Shown here: positions 19,998 to 31,389 of the stretch, piece after piece
Layout of the letters: every line of letters begins with the position of its first letter
Position numbering within the stretch: position 1 is the first letter of the stretch
DNA from: Distichodus sexfasciatus
Taxonomy: Eukaryota > Chordata > Actinopteri > Characiformes > Distichodontidae
Length of the DNA stretch: 64,000 bases
NCBI GenBank assembly: GCA_032718565.1
Contig: JAVGVS010000008.1
Span: 1,188,579-1,252,578 of the forward strand
Direction: 5' to 3'
The notes under the pieces: generated by a model
Told to the model about the DNA's origin: nothing
Seen by the model: the letters and a program-made list of their open reading frames with translations, nothing else
Databases searched by the model: none
Program-made: the position numbers and the translations under genes

Positions 19998-20716
19998 TAG
20001 GGTTTGACCAATTATTAGCCTCTCCTCATTATCATTTTTTATGGTTAAAGGTATTGGTCATTTTTAAAACCAGTATACTTACAAGTGAAGGTAAAAGTAT
20101 GTTGGTTTGCCTCTAATGCAGCTGCCTCTCTCTGGTCTAGAGGAATGTCCCTGCCAATCTGATTCATGACATCAGAAGTTTAGCCTATCAAGGTTGAAGG
20201 CACTGAAAGTTTCATGTTTTGAGAGAGAGAAGTTGGGAGCTTCTGTGTATTAAGAAAATTATGATTTGTTCTCGGGCGGCACGGTGGCGCAGTGGTTAGC
20301 GCTCCCGCCTTACAATCCCGGGGACGGCCGTAAGGTCTTTCTGTGTGGAGTTTGCGTGCTCTCCCCGTGTTCGCATGGGTTTTCCTCCCACAGTCCAAAG
20401 GCATGTAATGTAGGTTAATTGGTGACTCTAAATTGGCCCTGTAATGTGTGAGTGTGATTGTGTGAGTGTGCCCTGCAGTGTGTTGGCGCCTGCCCAGGGT
20501 TGGTCCCCGCCTTGCACCCAGAAGTTCCCGGGATAGGCTCCGGTCCCCCCGCGACCCCAGTTGGGATAAATTCATTCATGGGATGAATGAATGAATGAAT
20601 TTTAACATATTTGCAGAATTTGCTATTTTAAATTTTTACAGCAGGTATATATTGGTTCAAAATGTTGGTTATTGTCCTCCTTGATTAGAAATAATTGGTG
20701 TTTTCATTCGACCTGT
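19998..20716. mobile_element. hAT-like element (family D) with nested SINE
   Basis: Begins TAGGGTTTGACCAATTATTA and ends AATAATTGGTG ... TTCGACCTGTA, imperfect inverted ends. The internal GCAGCTGCCTCTCTCTGG and AAGGCACTGAAAGT segments recur at 24110-24250 and 47535-47620. It is interrupted by the family C repeat at 20275-20600. Confidence 0.65.
20275..20600 (+). repeat. SINE-like family C, full-length
   Basis: Starts CGGCACGGTGGCGCAGTGG and passes through GGTTAATTGGTGACTCTAAA and CGGGATAGGCTCCGG to a GAATGAATGAATGAAT tail. The head resembles a tRNA gene (GTGGTTAGCGCT near the A box). Confidence 0.85.
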
Positions 20717-21660
20717 AGTTATGAGTAAGTAGATTTATTTGAAGCTTCATTAGATTATAAAGGAACTCTGGGGGAAATATATGGAATATGAAATATAGTG
20801 TCTTTACCTGTTTTGCATCTCAACATTACCAGCAGCTCTTACCTGAGTACCTTTTGAGTATATCTTATGTATTTATACATTCATAATTATAAATGCTCAC
20901 ACCAGGATAAATTATATGCATGATCAATATATTCCTCATGATATTAGGAAAGTACAATGCAAGTACATCTTTAAGCATCCTGCAGAATGATATGGTTTAT
21001 ACATGTAATTTCTCAGAAATTCACACTGATTTATGATTATATTTTGTTAATTGAATTTCCTTATTTTAGTATAATTAATGGAATCAAATCCATGTTGTTA
21101 AATCTCCATTCATTCATTGAACATTGAACTCTTGCACGCCCAAATGAATAGGGGAAAAAAAGCAGTACACACATTGATGAATATATGTGTCAAATTCAGT
21201 TGAGTCTGTTCCTCTACATTTGGCCTCTTTTCCTTGTGGGGAATTATTAGTGCAAGGCAAAGTAAAATGATCTTCACCTACCAGAGGAATAAACCCACGT
21301 TGCTGTCCTGATCTTATCTTCTCCCACCAGGCTATGGTGCCTTTTTGTGGCAGTTGACTGATATGCTTATGGCGGCAAGCCAAGTGTAACAGTGTGCTGT
21401 GGTGGCACGTGGAGCGTCGCATCAGAAATATGATCAATGTGCTGGAGGCTGAAGGAGCTTAGTTGCACGCCGCCGTCCCTGTTTTTTCCGCCTCCATTGC
21501 CTGAAGGCGCTCTGAAGCCTCTGAGGTCACTCGTTCCCTTTCTGACTGCATTTCCTTTTTTCCTCACATATGCACCAACTTCCATTGAAATTTGTAGTTT
21601 TTGGTTGAGTAGCGATTTTTACACGAAGCAAAATGTCACAATGCAGCTTTACTTATTAAC
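20717..21660. other. No recognised gene
   Basis: AT-rich sequence with no exon or repeat boundary that I can support. Confidence 0.4.
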
Positions 21661-21664
21661 GGGT

Positions 21665-21800
21665 CCAAACCACTGAGGTACTTGTGAGCAAGGTACCGTT
21701 CCTAAGCACTGCTGCCCTGGCGCTGCCGATAATCTGCCCACTGCTCTTACATGGATGGGTCAAATGCAGAGGTCACATTTCGTTATGTCACTGCGTGTTG
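21665..21800 (+). repeat. SINE family B, 5' truncated
   Basis: CACTGAGGTACTTGTGAGCA ... CATGGATGGGTCAAATGCAG ... TCACATTTCGTTATG. Confidence 0.75.
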
Positions 21801-23020
21801 CTTATGACATTGGCTCTGTAGGATTCTGGTGATCGTGTAGAGATTTCAATGGGTTCCTGCAAGCTCCATTTGCAAGTCCAGATGAATCCAGAAAGGTTCT
21901 TCAGTCCTCACCAAGGTTCTCATTATGCATGCTCTCTGTACGTCCAGTACCAAGAACCAAACAAGGGCAGGTTGTCTGGCATTTTGTTCTTGTGATTTGA
22001 GATTCTGGTGCATGCTTAGTACAGGAAACTATAGACGGCTGTGTTTAAATATAAAGCGCTCAAGCACCTTTCCGTCCACCTTCCTGTCGGTTTGTGGTGA
22101 TGGATTGCTTAAGGAGCAACACCAACAGCTTTTTGGCCCTGTCTTTACTCCTTGCACCCTCTGGAACTTGGGTACTACTTGATGCTGGTCGTCATGACCT
22201 AATGGGCAGCCACTTTCCAGACAGACTTAACATCAGCTTTGTTGATTTAGCGAAAACGAAGGGAACCGAGCTGTCTCATTCACACACAAGCCATTTTACC
22301 ATACATGTTTGAGGCGGTTTCTGATGCAAGTAGGAGAGGGATGGTAAATATAACCAACAGCCGAGTAGAATTAAACTAAAACTAACCAGCTACAAAACAC
22401 CAGAAGACATTAACATTGCTTCTGAAAATACAGACTCAGCCGTCTAGTCACCTTAGATTCATGCCATTTTAAGCATTAATTACTTACTGTGCCAAATGCC
22501 GATGGCCGATCTGAATATATGGAGGGTGCAGCTTTGGGTTTGAGCACCAGATTATGTTTTGGTTACATTAACAAGGTTACTCTTTAAAAGCTAAGGTTTG
22601 CTTATGTAACTGATGCAAAGACAAGAAGGTCTAATAAAGGATGTTGGGTCACTCCCTGATATTGGATTTTAGACCCAGCCTCTACTGGCTTTAGGTTCTA
22701 GTCTCCACTCTTGGCAGCAATGTGAACTCTGCTGAGATCGCTGCCCACTCTAAACCGGAACGCTCGCTGCTCATTGGGAGGGGCTTCCTGTCTCGCGGCG
22801 ATCCGTCTGTCTGTCTGACATCATATGCCAGCAGCCTGTCTCGCTGCCTGCGAGGCCTGTGATGTCATTGCGCCTCTGGCACACGAAATGTCAGGTGGCG
22901 CCTGCAGGTACAGCACAACCTTTTTTGGCCCAGGTTTAAACCTGGGCAAGAATTCTAAACTTCTGAAACAGGTTAGGAAAACTATAGGCTTACATGGAAA
23001 CTAGATTATATTATATTCGG
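21801..23020. other. No recognised gene; GC-richer unique block at its end
   Basis: No coding exon recognised. The part at 22735-22915 is GC-richer and shows no repeat signature, so it is a candidate conserved non-coding segment. Confidence 0.35.
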
Positions 23021-23023
23021 GTG

Positions 23024-23195
23024 TGGTGGTGGTCTAGCAGTTAGGATACTTGCTTCTGGAATAAGAGGTTGTAGGTTCAAGTCCTACCTCCAGCAAGACC
23101 CTTAACTCCAAGTTGTTCCAGGGAGACTGCCCGTGTAATTAGGAAATGGAAGTTGCTCTGGAAAAGAGTGTCTGCTAAATGCTGTATATGTAAAT
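23024..23195 (+). repeat. SINE family A
   Basis: GTGGTGGTCTAGCAGTTAGG ... GTAGGTTCAAGTCC ... GTGTCTGCTAAATGCTGTA. The B-box-like GGTTCAAGTCC is well kept. Confidence 0.82.
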
Positions 23196-23734
23196 GATTA
23201 GAAATCATTTATGAGAAGAAACCCAGCATCGAGACATGGTATAGAATTGGTGCCCTCTGAAAGGTTGGCGACTCGAAGCTCCCGAGCCGGGTGTGTGGTG
23301 TTGTGTTAAAAGGGTAATGTTTAAATTAGTTTACACTCCTTTAGCGCTCTAAGTCCCAAGATACTAATCTACTAGGCCTTCCCCTCTCGTCCTCCTCCTG
23401 ACAGAGCCTCTTAGAGCCAGGCCATATGGCAGGGACACGCTCATAGGGACCGGGCCCCAGCTCCGCCTCCTCTACGGACTGACAGATGGAAACTCGCTGG
23501 GGACTGAAGACTGTTCTAATCTTGCTCTCTGGCAGGGCTGGACACAGGAACGTGGGCTCGGCTCGATGCGGCTCGACTCAGCTTGCCTAGAACGTCCCCT
23601 CGCACTTAGAGTAGCTTCACAGGCGCTCGCCTTCTTATGTTTGACTTTAAACCGACTGCCTTTTTGGCATCACCCGTGTTATTACGAATGCTGTGTTTAA
23701 AAATATGAATATTATTGTTTCTGCTGCGGTTATG

Positions 23735-24330
23735 TTTAGTGGTCAGCTGATTCTCCGCCTGACCGATTATCGATGAAGATATGCTATTATTGGTGTCATT
23801 GGTGTTATTTTTAAACCGATATGTTGATAAAATAGATGGATTAACAACATTTAATTCCAGTGCTGGATGCCTCACTGTCTGAAGTCACTACTCAAGTGCT
23901 CTTGAGGAATGTTATGCCCAACAGTGATTTGCTAGTGGCTTTCGCTGTAACTAACTAACTTGGAATGAATAAAGTGCAGAACCTGGTTGCAAATAGGGGT
24001 TAATCAGCCAATATTTAGTATTTTTATGGTTATTGTAATCATTTTTTACTAATATGCCAATAAAAATAAATTAATTTACCAGTGCACTACATGAGTTCCA
24101 GGGCAGATCTTGTCTCTGTCTGAAGTCACCATTCTGTGTTCTAGAGCGATGTCTTGCCTATCACACAATCTGATTTGTTGGACGTCACGAGATCAGCCAA
24201 TCAACACTAAATGTTTGCCATTCTGACAGAGAACCTGGAAGCTCCCAGCACTTTTTGTGATAAGAAAGTATCAGAATTAAAAATGTGCCAAAATACATAA
24301 TTGTTAAAGTATGTAAATGTAATTACATTT
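23735..24330. mobile_element. Two remnants of hAT-like family D
   Basis: One remnant starts at GTGGTCAGCTGATTCTCCG (23739) and runs to about 23935. The other starts AGGGGTTAATCAGCCAATAT (23996) and runs to about 24330. Both share the 'CTGTCTGAAGTCAC' and 'CACTGAAAGT/CAACACTAAATGT' type interior with the copies at 19998 and 47460. No coding. Confidence 0.5.
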
Positions 24331-25295
24331 TTAAAGCGACACACATCAGTTCAAAATATCAGTCACTATAAACAGATGTCTTTATGGCATCATCTTGTTC
24401 ATTACGAAGACCACGTTTATTTTTATTGTAGTATAACTGTTGTTTTTTGCTACTATCTGTACTGTGCTGTAAAAAGATCTGCTAGACTGTGGGTGGCATA
24501 TAAACACGCTAATTTAACACTAATAACAGTGATATGATACAGTGTGAGAAGCGTAATTGACCTGTAACACAGATGAATACGGTTGAATATATGAAGAGTC
24601 CAAATGAGTGTGTAATGAAAGTGAATGACTGTCTAAGGAGGAGCTGTTGTAAACATGTGGAGTGTCAGAGGTCATCTGTTTATTTAAGTATCATAATGGA
24701 GCACTTAGGGATGGATGATGAGGGGAAATTATTTCCCCCAAACACTGTTGAGGTTGCAATTTAAGATGCATTTATTTTCTCCAAGTCTTTATTCATGGTC
24801 ATTAGAGTCAAACATAAAGCCAGTGCAGTTTACTGCTTTGTTTTTCCTCTGTGTACTGTTGATTTATGTAGATGTATATCTCAGCAGAGCTCCGTAGGAA
24901 AATTGGTTAACTAGGATTGAAGGAGGGTTTTGCAGGAGGGATTTGACTGCCTGTTTATCAACGCTATGATTATGTAAAACTTGAGTGTCTGAATTGAAAG
25001 TGAATGGACTTCTTTTAGAGGTCTTGACCACGTTTCACCGCTCATCCAAAAGGGTTCTTCAGTTCTCAAGTCTTCTGAATGAGAAGTCAGTCCTCTTCAA
25101 GAACCTAGAAGAAGTCCAGTTGCTTAGCTTTGATTGAAGCACACAAGACTACCATGTCCTGGCTGAGGACTTACACAGACAGATTATGCAAAATGTTCAC
25201 CTCAGTGACAATTAATTAATACTTATTTGTGTTTATCTGTCAGTATAAACACGGCCCCAGAGGCTGCAACACCACTAAGCAAGAGGCATCACACC

Positions 25296-26300
25296 ATGAA
25301 GACCAAGGAGCTCTCCAAACAAGTCAGGGACAAAGTTGTTGAGAAGTACAAGATAGGGTTGGGTTATAAAAAAATATCCAAATCTTTGATGATCCCCCAG
25401 AGCACCATCAAATCCATTATCTTCAAATGGAAAGAACATGGTACCACAACAAACCTGCCAAGAGAGGGCCGCCCGCCAAAACTCACAGACCGGGCAAGGA
25501 GGGCATTAATCAGAGAGGCAGCACGGAGACCAACGGTAACCCTGAAGGAGTTGCACAGTTCCACAGCAGAGACTGGAGTATCTGTCCATAGGACCACAAT
25601 AAGCTGTACGCTCCATAGAGCTGGCCTTTATGGAAGAGTGGCCAGAAAAAAGCCATTACTTAGTGTTAAAAAATAAGAAGCTACGTTTTGAGTTTGCCAA
25701 AAGGCATGTGGGTGACTCCCCAAATGTATGGAGGAAGGTGCTCTGGTCAGATGAGACTAAAATTGAACTTTTCGGCCACCAAGGAAAATGCTATGTCTGG
25801 TGCAAACCCAACACATCCCATCACCCCAAGAACACCATGGCCACAGTGAAACATGGTGGTGGCAGCATCATGCTGTGGGGATGTTTTTCTGCAGCGGGTA
25901 CTGGGAAACTGGTCCGGGTCGAGGGAAAGATGGATGGTGATAAATAAAGGGATATGAGCAAAACCTGTGTCAGTCTGCCTGTGATTTGAGACTGGGATGG
26001 AGTTTCACCTTCCAGCAGGACAAAACCTGAAGCATACTGCTAAAGCAACACTCGAGTGGTTTAAGGGGAAACATTTGAATGTGTTGGAATGGCCTAGTCA
26101 AAGTCCAGACCTCAATCCAATTGAGAATCTGTGGTCAGACTTCACAAGCGAAAACCATCCAACATGAAGGAGCTGAAGCAGTTTTGCCTTGAGCAATGGG
26201 CAAAAATCCCAGTGGCAAGATGTGGAAAGCTCGTAGAGACTTATCCAAAGCGACTTGCAGCTGTAACTGCCACAAAAGGTGGCTCTACAAAGTACTGACT
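25296..26300 (+). pseudogene. Tc1-like transposase, decayed
   Basis: The frame from 25296 reads MKTKELSKQVRDKVVEKYK, then the helix-turn-helix GYKKISKSLMIPQSTIKSI and GRPPKLTDRARRALIREAA, typical of the paired-like DNA-binding half of Tc1 transposases. A frame change near 25670 leads to FAKRHVGDSPNVWRKVLWSD (first catalytic Asp) and HGGGSIMLWGCFSAAGTGK. A stop at 25945 follows. Fragments FQQDKT (second Asp region) and SPDLNPIENLW (Glu) come after it. At least two frame breaks and the stop make it inactive. Intact relatives are about 340 residues long. Confidence 0.93.
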
Positions 26301-26504
26301 TTAGGGGGGGGTGAACAGTTATGCACGCTGAAGTTTTCTGTTATTTTGTCCTATTTGTTGTTTGCTTCACAATAAAAAACCCAAAACTTTTCAAAGTTGT
26401 AGGCATGTTCTATAAATGAAATTGTGCAAACTCTCAAACCATCCATTTTGATTCCAAGTTGTGAGGCAACAAAACATGAAAAATGCCAAGGGGAGTGAAT
26501 ACTT

Positions 26505-27158
26505 CAAAGTCAAAGTAAACTTTGTCATCTCTGCTATATACTGTACAGATACATAGAGAGACGAGACGACATGGCTCCAGTTTTAACAGTGCAGTAGGAA
26601 AAAGGGAACAAAGAACAATTAAGGCACATGGAATAAACAATAATAAATAAAGTACAAAATATACATTTTAAACTAGACATGGAATATTAAATATAACTTT
26701 AAACTAGAACTAGAATTAGAAATAGAGGTAGATAGACAGTTTGGATGCAGTATTACCTACAGTGTGGAATTGACTTTTACACTGGATGTGCAGGAGGTTT
26801 GAAACAGTTATAGTATGAAAAGAATTCTATATCCAGTCTATTTATACATTCAGTGTTCAATATTTGTGCAAATAGTGACAGCAGTGCAAAACCATTTATT
26901 GCAGTGTTGTGTCAGCAGTCATTTGAGGAGGAAATAGTCCGTATAGCAGCAAAAATAAAGTGCATCACCACGGCGGTGATGTGTAAAGTGCAGTGGTGCA
27001 ACAGAGTCAGTTAGTTCACAGTCCGGGTGTGTATGAGGGCAAGAAGTGTGTTCGGGAGTCTGATGGCTTGTGGGGAAAAAGCTGTCACGCATCCTGGTGG
27101 ATCGAGTTCTGATGCTGCGATAGCTTCTGTCGGATGGGAGGAGTGTAAAGAGTGTAAA
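26505..27158 (-). mobile_element. LINE 3' end inserted in the Tc1 right repeat
   Basis: On the minus strand the 5' part encodes LLPSDRSYRSIRTRSTRMRD then SFFP, the C-terminal signature of an L2/CR1/Rex1-type ORF2. It is followed by a 3' UTR ending GACAAAGTTTACTTTGACTT. ACTT on both sides (26501-26504, 27159-27162) is the minimal target duplication within the interrupted Tc1 end. 5' truncated, as is usual for LINE copies. Confidence 0.82.
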
Positions 27159-27284
27159 ACTTTTGCAAGGCACTGTATTTGATCTGCTTTTCAGGTGTTT
27201 GATGCGACATATTTTCTGCTCTCTGTCCACTGGTAGGAGTGTGCTCACCAGCGTGTGCACGCGTTGCACGGCTCATCGTGGCGG

Positions 27285-28941
27285 TACCAGTCAAAAGTTT
27301 GAACACACCTTCCCATTCAATGTTTTTTCTTTATTTTCAGTACTGTTTACATTGTAGATTCTCACTGAAGGCATCAAAACTATGAATGAACTGTGTAAGG
27401 GCTATTTGACCAAGAAGGAGAGTGATGGAGTGTTGCGCCAGATTAGAGCTGTAACTATCGATTCTTTTTGTAATCGAGTATTCTATCGATTTTCTTATCG
27501 ATTAATCGAGTAATCGGATAAATTAAAAAAGACAATACATTTGTTTTTAGGCTTATTCTAGTGTGTGAGTAGAAGTTAGCAATACGTGCTTTATGGTGTT
27601 GAATTTTGGACGCCCTGCACTACTCATAGTTTGATGTCTGACATAGTTATAAAATCAGCACATTTCTGATGAAAGCTGACTCATTTTTTTATCTTTAGGT
27701 CAAATAAAAGAACTGAAAGAACAATGAAAGAACATCGTTTACTGCTGAGTTTTTATCTGTTATTGTCTATTTATTATCTGTGGCGTAACATTCTAACACT
27801 TCTTTATCCATTTGGTGTCCATCAGAAAATAGAATAGCATTTTTTTGATAAATACATTTTCTATATTTCTTCTTTCCTATTGATTACACTATAACATTAT
27901 AAAATTTAAGTAAAAAAAAATCTGATCAAATGAAAATGAAGAAATACTGAAGTTTTTGGTCATTTTGAATCAATTTGGCCTAGAAAATGTGCTGCTTTTG
28001 GCTTTTCTGGGAGAGAACTACATTTCCCACAATCCCCTGCGCGCTCCTCGGGGACGCGTCACAATAAAGCGTTTAGCGTGCGTTACGGAATAAACTATGG
28101 AAAATCTCTGGGAAACTCAATAAACGGCTGTATTGTGAGTAGAACGCTGCTTGTTGTGGTTATTCAGCAGCTACATATGCGTTTTGTCTGTAATGAAGGG
28201 TGCGTTTAAACCGAGCGTTGTAGCGAGTCATGACGGTGCTCGCGAACACAGGGCGCGTGTTTACATCGCAAAAATGTCATTTATGGGTTTTTACGTATTT
28301 ACTTCTGTTTTAGTGCACAGAATATCTCACAAATACCTTCACATACTGAGGGATCAGGTCTTGTCTTGATCGCGTCTCTAAAAACAATGTGCATCATTAA
28401 TAAGCATCCGTGTGAGATACAAGCGGCGCATGCACTAGCGAGTGAAACGAATTAAACGAAGCTTCGATTCTGGAAAAATTGCCTCGACCATTTTTTGTAA
28501 TCGAATGATTCGAGTTATTCGAATAATCGTTTCAGCTCTACGCCAGATGGCCTGGCCTCCACAGTCACCTGACCAAACCCAATCGAGATGGTTTGGGATG
28601 AGATGGACTGCAGAGTGAAGGCAAAAGGGCCAACAAGTGCTCAGCATCTCTGGGAACTCCTTCAAGACTGTTAGAAAACCATTTCAGGTGACTACCTCAT
28701 GAAGCTCATCGAGAGAATGCCAAGAGTGTGCAAAGCAGTGATCAAAGCAGAGGGTGGCTATTTGCCAGAATCTAAGATATAAAACATGTTCTGGGTTATT
28801 TCACACTTTTTGTTTACTACATAATTCCATATGTGTTCATTCATAGTGCCTTCAGTGAGAATCTACAATGTAAATAGTCAGGATAATAAAGAATAAAACA
28901 CTGAATGGGAAGGTGTGTCCAAACTTTTGACTGGTAGTGTA
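27285..28941 (+). mobile_element. Second Tc1-like element, internally deleted, with hAT insert
   Basis: Terminal repeats TACCAGTCAAAAGTTTGAAC and CCAAACTTTTGACTGGTAGTG are inverted copies. What remains of the transposase is its C-terminal third: after the insert, MAWPPQSPDQTQSRWFGMRW in one frame and later parts in others (an LWELLQ-like stretch, then MKLIERMPRVCKAV), with frame shifts. The N-terminal half is deleted. Confidence 0.88.
27444..28540. mobile_element. hAT-like element with perfect 8-bp target duplication
   Basis: CGCCAGAT occurs at 27436-27443 and 28541-28548. Ends are TAGAGCTGTAACTATCGATT and AATAATCGTTTCAGCTCTA (inverted). Excision in silico rejoins the Tc1 codons for the RQMAWPP region, so it landed in the Tc1 after the latter was in place. 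1097 bp, no transposase frame. Confidence 0.93.
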
Positions 28942-30545
28942 TGTACCTATGAAGATGTGTGCGATGGATTACTCAGATCGGCACCAAGAGGGTTGGGCTT
29001 TAAGCGAGCCACTTTAGGTCCAGGTTCCTCCTTTGAAAATGTTTCTGTAAATTAGGAGCTAAAAGCTATAAATGTTAATGATTAATTGTTACATCCTTGC
29101 AGTGTCCATATCTGCTTGGCAGCTGTATTTTATGCTAATGTTATTTTATATTCTTTTGGATTAGCTCGACATGTCTGATAGTTTTCTTGACGTTGCTCAG
29201 AAGGATTTTATTATATCTATCCATCAAGCTGAAAAATACCAAAAGGGAATATTCCAGAGTGTAAGGTAGATGTATTTTATTCTTTCCTGCTGTCATCTCA
29301 GTGGATTTGCCTTTCGAGAGTACCAGAGGAAGCCTTCATCCCTCATTGCCTGTTCCCAGAATGATAAAAGATCTTTTCTTCTTGAAGAATGGCCCAATTT
29401 CTCCCCAAAAAATGTTGCATATTAGAATTTCAAGTGGTACTCAAACTCTCCTGAAGAAAAAAGGCAGCCGCAGTCCTTATTACCGACGTCCCCGAAAACT
29501 CCTCGGTGTTGTCTTTGATTCTCACGTCCTGGCGATTTTTGCAAGAGCGTATTGTTTTGCGGATGTCTGGCTTGGCATCATCACCTAAGGACGAGCGTCT
29601 GGCGTTGTTCCAGGACTCGTTCTTTTTGCTTTGAAAGCAGGAGTAGCTTTCCCAGAAGTCTAATAATGCAACTTGCATCTGATCCCTGACCTGATGCCTG
29701 CCTTCGCAACCACGCCATGCACTTTCAACAACGGCTTCTTGAGAGGACGCTGTAGACACCTCAGTTTTGAGATTCTGACATACTGGCCTATTCTCACAAG
29801 AACTGGAGTTTGGTCGGTAATAAAAGTTCCCTGGGATTCCTTGGCATGTGTCACCAGAACCACTGCAATGCAGCAGCGCTGCTCTCACCCTTTGGTGCAT
29901 GATTTTGTGTCAGTATTCTTAAAATGGACCTGAGCATGTGAAAATGGCTGCAGGACAGGATATGTAACGTTTGCTCGTCTAGAATATTCTGGGAGGAATG
30001 AACTTCATTTTAAAATAAATTTATATGACCTAAAGGCTAATTAGGTTTAATCCTTTAAAATGTGTGCTTGTAATTCTTATGTTTAGCACTGGATTCCTTC
30101 CAGACCAGTGTTGAACTTGTTTAGAAAACTGTGTCAAAAATGATGCATGATAAAAAGGAGATGATGGGTAAATAAAAGTACACATGTAAAAATAAAGATA
30201 AATTATCGAATGTAATACCATTACTGTCCTTTTATTTCAGTGAGATGTCAGACACATACGAGCGGAGCACAGATTTTTTGTGTGTGTGTGTGTTTAGCCA
30301 TAGGGCGTCATAGTGTAGGGTTTTTTTTTCACTAATTATGTGCATGCATTCAATGTGCGAGATATGCGCAGACTTGTATTGAATGGTTCTGATTGGATTA
30401 CATGTATAGGAAGATCCCGCCCATTCCAAAAAACAAAACCATAAACATTATAGCATGTATTTGTAACATGTCAAATCACAGCAACGCTTGAAAGGATAAA
30501 ATGCATGGATTTGTAGAAACATTTTAAGCACTTCACTTCTTTGCA
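28942..30545. other. No recognised gene
   Basis: Includes overlapping open frames on both strands at 29301-29900 (95, 156 and 86 residues). None resembles a protein I recognise. The density of open frames on both strands suggests an old element without known identity. Boundaries not found. Confidence 0.35.
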
Positions 30546-30558
30546 AATAATCTGGGTG

Positions 30559-30746
30559 TTGGTGGTCTAGTGGTAGGACACTCGTCTTTGGCCCAAGAGG
30601 TTGTGGGTTCGAATCCGACCTCTGGCGTTACCAACACTGGGTCCCTGAGCAAGACACTTAACCCTAAGTTGCTCTCGGGGAACTGTCCCTGAAATTAGGA
30701 AATGTAAGTCGCTCTGGATAAGAGCGTCTGCTAAATGCTGTAAATG
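30559..30746 (+). repeat. SINE family A, complete, with 11-bp target duplication
   Basis: The best-preserved copy: TTGGTGGTCTAGTGGTAGGA head, GGGTTCGAATCC B box, CTGTCCCTGAAATTAGGAAA middle, AAGAGCGTCTGCTAAATGC tail. TAATCTGGGTG is repeated exactly at 30548-30558 and 30747-30757, indicating a fairly recent insertion. Confidence 0.93.
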
Positions 30747-31149
30747 TAATCTGGGTGCAAGGTCTGTGGAAAAAAATCCAGACATCCCAAGAGGTGTTTG
30801 AAGGCACATTAATACATGACTGTTTCTAGTTTAAAGTTTATATTTAATACTCCATTTCTAGTTTGTATATATGTTTGTATTTTAAATTCTATATATGTGC
30901 CTTATTTGTTCTTTGTCCCTTGATGATGGTTGTTTGCACTGTGATCTTGGGTAAAAGCTGTCTGTGCTTGCTAATATCACTGTAATGATTTCATTTAAAA
31001 AATACTGATTGACTAAAATGTGATCAATATCAACAACTATCAGAACAACTATCAAAAGTGTAAAATTTATAGTCGACACAGCTGAGAATATACACTGATC
31101 ATTTTAGCCGTAGCATCAGCCATATCAGCAATGTGAGCTACAGTTGTGA

Positions 31150-31360
31150 CGGTTGGTAGCGTGCCGGTTAGTGAGTTGGTCCTGTAATCGGAGGGTTGCT
31201 GGTTCAAGTCCTGGACCAGTAAAGGTACTTATGAGCAAGGTGCTGTCCCCAAGCACTGCTCCCTGGGCGGTGGCCAAAATGCCGCCCACTGCTCCTTCAT
31301 AGATGGGTCAAATGCAGAGGTCACGTTTTATTCACAATGGCAAACAATCATTCACTGAAA
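31150..31360 (+). repeat. SINE family B, near complete
   Basis: GGTTAGTGAGTTGGTCCTGT ... GGTTCAAGTCCTGGACC ... AGCAAGGTGCTGTCCCCAAG ... GATGGGTCAAATGCAGAGG. Good reference copy for the family. Confidence 0.85.
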
Positions 31361-31389
31361 GGAATTTACTCTTGCACAACGTGCTTCAG

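Larger units (their letters stand above)
25200..27177 (+). mobile_element. Tc1-like element, left end missing, LINE inside
   Basis: Contains the transposase pseudogene. The right terminal repeat is GTGAATACTT + ACTTTTGCAAGGCACTGTA (ending 27177), split by the LINE at 26505-27158. The matching left repeat is not found upstream of 25296, so that end is deleted or highly diverged. The left boundary given is approximate. Confidence 0.8.

Noticed and set aside
20275..20600. tRNA gene at the GGTTAGCGCT motif
   Set aside because: Same reasoning: a family C repeat with a (GAAT)n tail and four other copies in the window.
29301..29900. Three open frames on opposite strands (95, 156 and 86 residues)
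   Set aside because: Mutually overlapping, no recognised domains, no splice signals. Recorded only as an unidentified segment.
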